Below, in pieces: positions 57,290-64,000 of a stretch of 64,000 bases of DNA. A program made the position numbers and the translations under genes. Below the pieces are notes generated by a model. The model was not told the origin of the DNA and did not search any database. It worked only from the letters and a program-made list of their open reading frames with translations. This DNA comes from Cotesia glomerata (lineage: Eukaryota; Arthropoda; Insecta; Hymenoptera; Braconidae), in assembly GCF_020080835.1 (NCBI RefSeq), contig NC_058158.1, forward strand, positions 35,482,305-35,546,304, given 5' to 3'. The stretch's first letter is position 1; every line of letters begins with the position of its first letter.

Positions 57290-58150
57290 GAAAATTAAAT
57301 TATATTGAGCGATACGTGTACGGCAGGATCGTTGAACCGATTATACAAGAAATTTCCAGCGGCCTCCGGATAAATTTTTTATTTGGTTATGAATCGTTTC
57401 GCAAGCCTATCAATTATCTGAGGACTTCCTTTGCTCGTATATTGTATCTTAATTGAAAATAAGTAATTAACGAAATTAAATTTATGAAAAAGAATTTTAG
57501 TCTGATTTTTTGTAAAGATTTTGGGGACACTAATTTGGGATAAGTTTTAAAAAGATCAGGAAAATCGGTTAAGTAGTTTGGGAGTTATAGTCTTTGCAAA
57601 CTCAAGGGTACACCTCAAAGCGCGAGAGTAGGAATTTTGAATTGTGATTTGGGGCTTAAAGATTGGAAACATGACAAAATTGTAAGAGAGCTTTTTTTAT
57701 AGATAACTTAGCTTTATCTAAAACAGGTTTCCTATGATTTTTCCGTAATTTTCATTCTTTAGATAGAAATTATGTCAAAAAGATTAATAATAATTTATTT
57801 GAAGCATTTTCATAAGCAATTTAATTATCAAAATTAAAAATCATAATTCTAAGGTAAATATTGAAGATATGGAAAGATTATAATCTCATAATTATGAGAC
57901 ATCTTTATATATATATATATATATTTTTAATTTCAGTGAGACCCGACAGTAGGAACTGTGATCGGATTCAAGAAAATTTTGTGTTATTGCAATAAAATCA
58001 ATCACGTGCTGATTGAAATATTACATTGTAATAAAGTTTTAATGATAATTTTTACCAAAACGGTCCAAACTGTAACAGCTTATTCGAATAAGCTTAAAAT
58101 TTCTAAATTTAAGACGTGTGTACAGGACAACGTTTATCGGGTCCGCTAGT
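57290..58150. repeat. Probable decayed transposable element between OR10 and its 3' duplicate
   Basis: It contains GGAAAATCGGTTAAGTAGTT and GGGAGTTATAG and ends AAGACGTGTGTACAGGACAA then CGTTTATCGGGTCCGCTAG, strings of the kind seen at the ends of dispersed insect repeats. No protein remains. Class not assigned. The rest of 56907-59096 shows no gene. Confidence 0.35.
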
Positions 58151-58158
58151 TTTTTATA

Positions 58159-58351
58159 CACTGATAGAAGGATTTCTTAACATTTAAGAAGATTTCTTTG
58201 TATTTAAGAAATCATTTCTTAAACATCATTTCTTAGTATTTAAAAAATATTTCTTTGTATTTAAGAAATATTTCTTAAATACTAAGAAATATATATATTT
58301 TTTAAATACTACGAAATATTTCTTAAATACTAAGAAATCCTTCTATCAGTG
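58159..58351. mobile_element. Palindromic MITE (family 2), TA-flanked
   Basis: The termini CACTGATAGAAGGATTTCTT and AAGAAATCCTTCTATCAGTG are perfect complements, flanked by TA on each side. 193 nt; the best-preserved family 2 ends in the window. Confidence 0.8.
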
Positions 58352-59096
58352 TAGGAAATTCGACGTTCTATAAAAAAAGTCTTCATCACTTCTTCCTTAT
58401 CTTTTGGAATCTCTAGTGGAATACTGGTTCAGGTGAGAAGAAGAATTTTTTATTATTATTCATACTTACTGTCTTTACATTGCATGCATTTTTAATGGGT
58501 GGAAGTAGGTCATTTGGATTTATGTATTTCCATTCCGTGGGTATTCGTCAAAATTTTCCGTGGAATCTGAGAGATCTACCAAGACAATAAGCGCAACTAA
58601 AACTAGAAAAAATGGTATGTTTGTTATAATTCAACTCGAAAAATATTTATTAAACTTACTTAAAAGGATCTTGATCTTGCAGCTGGTACGCCTTTTAAAG
58701 TTATGACCTCTACCAAAAAAAAATTGTCCATCGATTACATTCGCCCGATCATTCTTACGTTTCAATTTCTCAATACCGCTTGGTAAATATTTTTTTTAGT
58801 ATTACACATCAGAATAATTTAAGCAATTATAAAGTTACTGAAGCCTGAATAATAAAAAATTACGAACATGAGATGAAAAAAAAATTGTACAAATTATTTC
58901 AAATAGAAAAATTTATTTTTATCATAACCTACAGAGTAAAGCTCAATGTTTATTAAATATAATGTAATAAAAAAAATATCAATTATTTCCATGAAGAATA
59001 TTAATAAAGTACACTTTTAGATTTTTTTCAAAATTAAAAAAAAAAAATTGTATAAATTTAATGAAAACATACAAAAATCCTACGAAAAATTTTCAG

Positions 59097-59564
59097 GCAT
59101 TTATGAAACTCGACAATCCAATGGAAGCAACAAAACTCGTCTCATTTTCACTAGGCAACATTTGCCACCTCTACTACACAACTTTCCAGGCTCAGATGAT
59201 CATAGAAGAAAGTGAAGCAGTTTTTTATTCAGTGTCAGTTTGTAAAAATTTTTTACTACTACAAAATTATCAAAGAATCAAAATATTTATCTCAATTCAA
59301 TAAATACCATTTTTAAGTTACTTTTCTGATTGGTACGATTTCCCTCCAAAGTACCAGCGACTCTTGATCCCCATTATGATGAGAAGTAAAACTCCTTGCA
59401 GCATATCCGCAGGAAGCATATTTGTCCTGTCGATGGATTTATTCAGCTCCGTAAGTAACAAAAAACTTCAATAAACGTTTTGGAAAACTCACAAATGGTA
59501 TTTTATTTTGAAGGTAATTCAAAAAGCGATGTCCTTTTTTACACTTATATCTTCAATGCGTTGA
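59097..59564 (+). pseudogene. Stray copy of OR10 exons 7-9
   Basis: Exon 7 59097-59233, exon 8 59318-59450 and exon 9 59514-59564 (TGA), with the same intron positions and nearly the same sequence as OR10 exons 7-9, including flanking intron DNA (about 58975-59745 matches 56315-57065). No exons 1-6 were found upstream, so it is not a gene by itself. The frames, acceptors (the exon 8 acceptor is AAG instead of TAG) and donors are all still usable. Changes from OR10 include K to L/Q-type substitutions in exon 7 and an SSMR end. It could be a dead fragment or an alternative 3' end for OR10. Confidence 0.85.
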
Positions 59565-59990
59565 TAACCCTTCGACGATAGTTCAATTCTCAAAATGTGA
59601 TATAATTATTGTAATAGTAAAATACTTTAGAAGCTAGATAACAACTAGTGAATGAATAGAAAAATGTTTTGATAACTGTTATATTAAAAAACAAAATAAA
59701 ATTTACCAGAAAAATTTTGGAACTTTATTGCAGTGACTTTCAGCGAGAAATGAACAAGAAGTTATTAAAAATTTTCCAGAGTCGCGTGATAAATTTACGT
59801 GTTTGTAACAAGCATCGTTAAGCGAAACAATTGTTCTGTTTCTCGAAATCTATAGTCCATTAATTATTGACCAATCATTTCCTCTGTTCTTTTTGCAACT
59901 AAGACTTCTGAGAGAATAGCCAATGATTTTAGCGAAAATTGACTTCAAGAAGACAATGATTGTCAGTCGCAATACAGACACGCAACTAAA

Positions 59991-61676
59991 ATGAATATTC
60001 TCAAAACCCGTCATTTTCGAGAATTCAAAGTCGTGCTCACCCTTCTGGGACAATGGCCGTCTCAGTCACCTTTGCAGCGATATTGTGTACGGTTTATTGT
60101 TCTGTTAGCTATTTTCAGTATTTTGACACCAAAGGTAACTGTTTTACGTTCATAAATAAAATTTGGCATTCGATTTATAAACTATATATGGATAGAATAG
60201 ATTATCAAATTCTTTGAAGTTATTAGAGACATAGATCAAGTTATCGAATGTTTGCCGATGATTATTCTTCACTTTGTAACTCTTACAAAATATTTCAACT
60301 GGATTTTCAATCAAGAGAAGGTATTTTTGAAATTTTTATTTCTTAGAACACAAAATACGTTTTTTTGGAAATTTTTGACTTTTTATAGGTGGATAATTTA
60401 ATTTTACACATCGATCGTGATGGAAAGGCTTTAAAATTAGACCGAGATGTTGCTATAATGGAAAAATGGTTACAGCGAATACGAAATGTTTCGTTGAGTT
60501 ATTCAAGTATGGATTTTGTATTTTTAATTATTATTCAATGAAAAAAAAAAATTGTATTAAATTAAATTTGAGTTATTTGTAAAGTGTCTGCATGAAATAT
60601 TAATTTTATAATTGCTTATATTTTAATTTAACCTAACAAAAAATAAAATTGTTAATTTTGTCAAATTTTGGTCTTTTGATCTCCAAAAAAAAATATTTAT
60701 TATCCAGCCGCAATGTTTTCAATTTTAATATTATACCTTGCATCTCCTGGCGCTCCGAAGCTCATGGACTTGATAAATCCGCTGAATGAATCTCGTAAAA
60801 GAATATTTTTATACCAGACGGAATATTTCGTCGACCAAGAGGAGTATTACGTTCATATTTTGATTCACGCATATATGACCGTCCCAATTTCCGTCGCTGT
60901 TCTCGTCTACTTTGATAATTTAGTTGGAACGAAGGTTCATCATGCTTGTGCCATGTTTGATATTCTCAGGTAAACTACATCCTAAATTATACTTATTAAA
61001 TTTTGATATTTGTTCACTATATTTGAGTAAAACTAAATTTTTATAGTACTTATTTAGAAAACATCAATGCTGGAAAAATAAGTGATGCTGGTAGCAAAGA
61101 AGATTACAGTAGAATTCATAGGAACATCGTGCGCTGCGTTAATATGCATAAAAATGCTCTAAAGTGAGTTTTATTGTTTCAAAAATTTTAACAAGGCTTC
61201 AAAGTTTAATTATTTTGATCATTTAAATTCAAAGCTTTATTAAAATTTTTTTTAGTTACAAATTTTAATGTTTTTTTAATAATTTTTTTTCGTGAACTTT
61301 TATCAAATTTTTCTTAAGCTTTTTTTTTTTAGAAATAAGCATTACTAATTTTTTGAATCCTCAGATTTTCTCAAGATTTAGAAGATTCTATATCGTCAGC
61401 CTGGTTGTTAGTTTTATTTTTCAGTCTGACGATAATTTCAATTACAGGCACAGTGGTAAGAATTTTTAATTTTTTGCGGTCTGACTTGTTATTATAAAAT
61501 AGAAAAAAAAATTTTTTATCTCTGCAGACAACTACAAAATTTGATCAACCTAACGAAGCCTTCAAATTTATGGCTTTTACTATCGGCGCTGTTTTTCACC
61601 TCTTTTACACCAGTTTCCAAGGCCAAGAACTTATAGATCAAAGTGAAAGAGTTTTTCGAGCTGCGTATGTACTTAA

Positions 61677-61713
<37 letters not shown>

Positions 61714-61986
61714 TGGTAACAAAATAACAATTGTAATTTCAGGTACGACTCCAAGTGGTATAACCTCCCTTGTTCTCACCAAAAGCTCCTCAGTTTTCTG
61801 ATAATGAAAAGTGTGACACCAAGTGTCATTACTGCCGGTGGAATGTATATTTTATCACTTGATACTTTCAGTATCGTAAGTAATTTCTAGAAATTAATAG
61901 TTTTGTCAACTACGAATTTTTTCTTTTTTTTCAAGGTCCTCAAAAATGCCATGTCTTTCTTCACTGTTTTGACGTCAATGCGATAA
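59991..61986 (+). CDS. OR11: odorant receptor, 9-exon type, second clade
   Basis: Predicted 390-aa odorant receptor: exons 59991-60134, 60201-60320, 60389-60506, 60708-60969, 61047-61163, 61365-61455, 61528-61664, 61743-61875 and 61936-61986 (TAA). Start MNILKTRHFREFKVVLTLLG then QWPSQSPLQR. Exon 2 FNWIFNQEK; exon 4 PLNESRKRIFLYQTEYFVDQ and HHACAMFDILR; exon 5 RCVNMHKNALK; exon 6 SITGTV; exon 7 HLFYTSFQGQELIDQSE; exon 8 SVITAGGMYILSLDTFS; exon 9 KNAMSFFTVLTSMR. All junctions are AG/GT and the total is 1,173 nt. Intron 7 includes a 32-nt A run (61678-61711). AATAAA at 62020-62025 may be the poly(A) signal. Confidence 0.91.
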
Positions 61987-62819
61987 AATTGGTTTTAAAT
62001 TTATACAGAAATTTTATTGAATAAATTAGAAATTCAGAAGATATTATTTTTTTTACTTATTTTAAAATAAACTTTTTTTTTATGCGTTAAAATAATTTTT
62101 TTTTGTCTAAAATTAGTTAAAAATTTGAGTTTTATTCACTCAAAATTGACATAAAATTTTTATTGATTAAATGCTTTTTAAAAATTAAAAATCTCCACAA
62201 AAATTTGGAAATTTTGGAAAATTTAACTAAAAAACTTCATATAGTTTAAAAAAACTTTATAGAACAAATACGACTTTCAAATTTTTAGAACTTAAAAAAC
62301 ACTCATTTTTATTTGATCCGTCCAAAAATTAATTAAGTACACTATTTTAAATTGTATATTTAATGTAAAAATAAAAATTATCAACACATAAAAACTTAAC
62401 AGAATATTTAAAGAAAGAATTGAATATTTTTTAAGAGAGAACTTGGCTCAATATAATTTTATATAATAAAGCACACAAAGACAATCTTCAATAAGAAATA
62501 AAAGAAGACATTAAGTTTCAATCGAACTGACTAGAAATAGCAAAATTTTATTCTAAGAAGAAAATTTTGAATATCGCGTGATGAAGTTTTCGAGGAAGTA
62601 ATAGATAATACAAATGTTCTATGAATAAATTAGCCTCACGAAAAGCTAGAGCTAATTAAATATTAATGCGCTTCATGACTATTTCTATTATCATAAGCCT
62701 GTCGCCATAGACATCTAACAAAATAGACAACGCAGCTTTGAAAATACTAATTATTCTTAGAAAAACATTAGTAATAATTTCTACTTCGGTATTAGTCGTG
62801 AGTTAGACTTCAAACTGCG
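61987..62819. other. Intergenic stretch between OR11 and OR12
   Basis: AT-rich, no OR exon, no transposon ends recognised. The final 250 nt are slightly richer in GC and probably include the OR12 promoter or 5'-UTR; no X-box/GTCC pair was seen. Confidence 0.45.
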
Positions 62820-64000
62820 ATGAATATTCTCCAAAGCCCGCACTTTCAAGATTTCAAAGTCGTGCTTTCTCTCCTCGGACAATGGCCTTCTCAGTCGCGA
62901 CTGCAACGATACAGTGCTCGGTTTTTCGTGTTGTTTGCTATTTTCAGTATTTTAACACCAAAGGTAACTGTTAATGCTTGTAATAACCATTCAAAAGTGT
63001 TTTAATTATTATTTTTTGAAAACTTTTAACGATAAAGTAGGTTATAAAATTTGTTGAAGTGATGGATGACATTGACGGAATCATCGCGTGCTTGCCCATG
63101 ATTTTCGTTCATCTTACTAGTCTTACCAAATATTTCAACTGGATTATAAATACAAGCAAGGTAATACAATAAATAATTTTTTTTTATTTTTTTGAAAATT
63201 TGTTTTCATTTTGATTTCCAGTTTGACCGTCTTATTTTTTTGATCGAGCGTGATGGAAAGACTTTGGAAGTTAATCAAGATGTTGAAATTATGGACGATT
63301 GGTTGAGAAAAATCAAAAGTGTTTCAACGACTTATACAAGTACCAATTTTTTTTTTTAAATAAAATAATTATTTATTTTTAAAAAATTTTTTTGTGAATT
63401 TTGAACTTCAGATAATAATTTTTCATTTTAATCAATTTAAAAAATATTTTACTTACCATTTTTTTTTTAAACATCTTCCAAAAAAATAAACATAAAATTT
63501 ATCCAAATTTGATTTTTTTTCACATAAAAAATTTTTTTTTTTATTTTTTTGGGAATTTTGAATTTCAGATAAAAATTTTTCATTTTAATCAATTTTAATA
63601 ATATTTTACTTACCATTTTTTTTTTAAATATCTTCCAAAAATTAAACATAAACTTTATCCAAATTTTGTCTTTTTTCACATAAAAAATTTTTTTTTAAAT
63701 ATTCATTAAGTTTTTTTTTTATTAATTAAATTTCAGCTTCTATGTTCGGGATCCTCGGAGTGTTTTTGATCTCTCCAGCATTTCCAAAAGTGCTGGACAT
63801 AATAAACCCATTGAACGAATCCCGTCCGCTGTTACAAATCTACGAAACAGAATATTTTGTGGATGAAAACGAGTATTACTTATACATACTGCTGCACGCT
63901 TATATGACCGTACCGATTTCTATGGGGGTCCTTATATACTTTGATATTCTCCTTGGAACCCATGTTTACCACGCTTGCGCAATGTTTGAAATACTCCGGT
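62820..64000 (+). CDS. OR12: odorant receptor, 5' part, runs off the window
   Basis: Exons 1-4 of a second-clade odorant receptor: 62820-62963, 63041-63160, 63222-63339 and 63737-63998; the exon 4 donor GT is the last two bases of the window. Start MNILQSPHFQDFKVVLSLLG then QWPSQSRLQR. Exon 2 CLPMIFVHLTSLTKYFNWI; exon 3 FLIERDGKTLEVNQDVEIMD; exon 4 NPLNESRPLLQIYETEYF and YHACAMFEILR. Exon lengths equal those of OR10 and OR11, so five more exons are expected downstream. Intron 3 contains a two-copy direct repeat. Confidence 0.9.
63391..63695. repeat. Two-copy tandem repeat in OR12 intron 3
   Basis: A unit of about 150 nt occurs twice (about 63391-63540 and 63551-63695), with GAATTTTGAA, TTCAGAT, TATTTTACTTACC and ATCTTCCAAAAA in the same order. 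Each unit carries an AG/GT-like pair, but no coding exon is implied. Confidence 0.65.

Noticed and set aside
1..64000. CRISPR arrays, prokaryotic operons or integrated viral genes
   Set aside because: No regular direct repeats with spacers, no bacterial gene layout and no recognisable viral protein were seen; repeats are microsatellites, MITEs or retroelements.

Overview
This window looks like nuclear DNA from an insect, most likely a hymenopteran (a parasitoid wasp would fit). It is very AT-rich and intron-containing. It carries a head-to-tail, all plus-strand array of seven-transmembrane odorant receptor (OR, 7tm_6-type) genes. Nearly every gene has the same nine-exon layout (about 144, 120, 118, 265, 114-135, 91, 137, 133 and 51 nt, with constant intron phases), which is the layout of the hymenopteran '9-exon' OR subfamily. 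The species and the subfamily name are inferences. The exons, splice sites and frames were read directly.

Layout. 1-13 kb: OR1 (5' end cut off or decayed), OR2 and OR3. 13-24.6 kb: pseudogene OR4, intact OR5 and OR6, intact OR7. 24.6-26.6 kb: a broken DIRS-like retrotransposon on the minus strand. 26.65-45.4 kb: two further copies of the OR4-to-OR7 block. In the second copy OR4b runs directly into a 5'-truncated OR6b (both pseudogenes), followed by intact OR7b. In the third copy OR4c (pseudogene) is followed by intact OR7c, with a 4.2-kb DNA transposon between them. 45.4-49.3 kb: OR8. 50-64 kb: a second, more divergent clade, OR9, OR10, a stray 3' fragment of OR10, OR11, and OR12, which runs off the window end.

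Sequence suggests eleven ORs with complete open frames (OR2, 3, 5, 6, 7, 7b, 7c, 8, 9, 10, 11; 389-398 aa), one possibly functional OR cut at each end of the window (OR1, OR12), and several pseudogenes. Each protein is expected to be a ligand-tuning subunit that pairs with the co-receptor Orco in olfactory neuron dendrites. Orco is not in this window.

Most unusual signals: (i) an apparent 3-nt micro-exon (ATG) between exons 8 and 9 of OR2 and OR3; (ii) a shared upstream pair of motifs, an X-box-like GTTACCATAGCAAC and a GTCCGTCAACGTCA-like box, about 120-190 nt before the ATG in OR3 and OR5 to OR8, with the second box alone before OR2 and OR4; (iii) three tandem units with one identical breakpoint; (iv) repeated clean losses of single introns; (v) a transposon whose arms form a >1.5-kb inverted repeat that includes part of its own transposase; (vi) several palindromic MITE families inside OR introns. 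No RNA gene other than a tRNA-like SINE head, no CRISPR array and no prokaryotic feature was seen.
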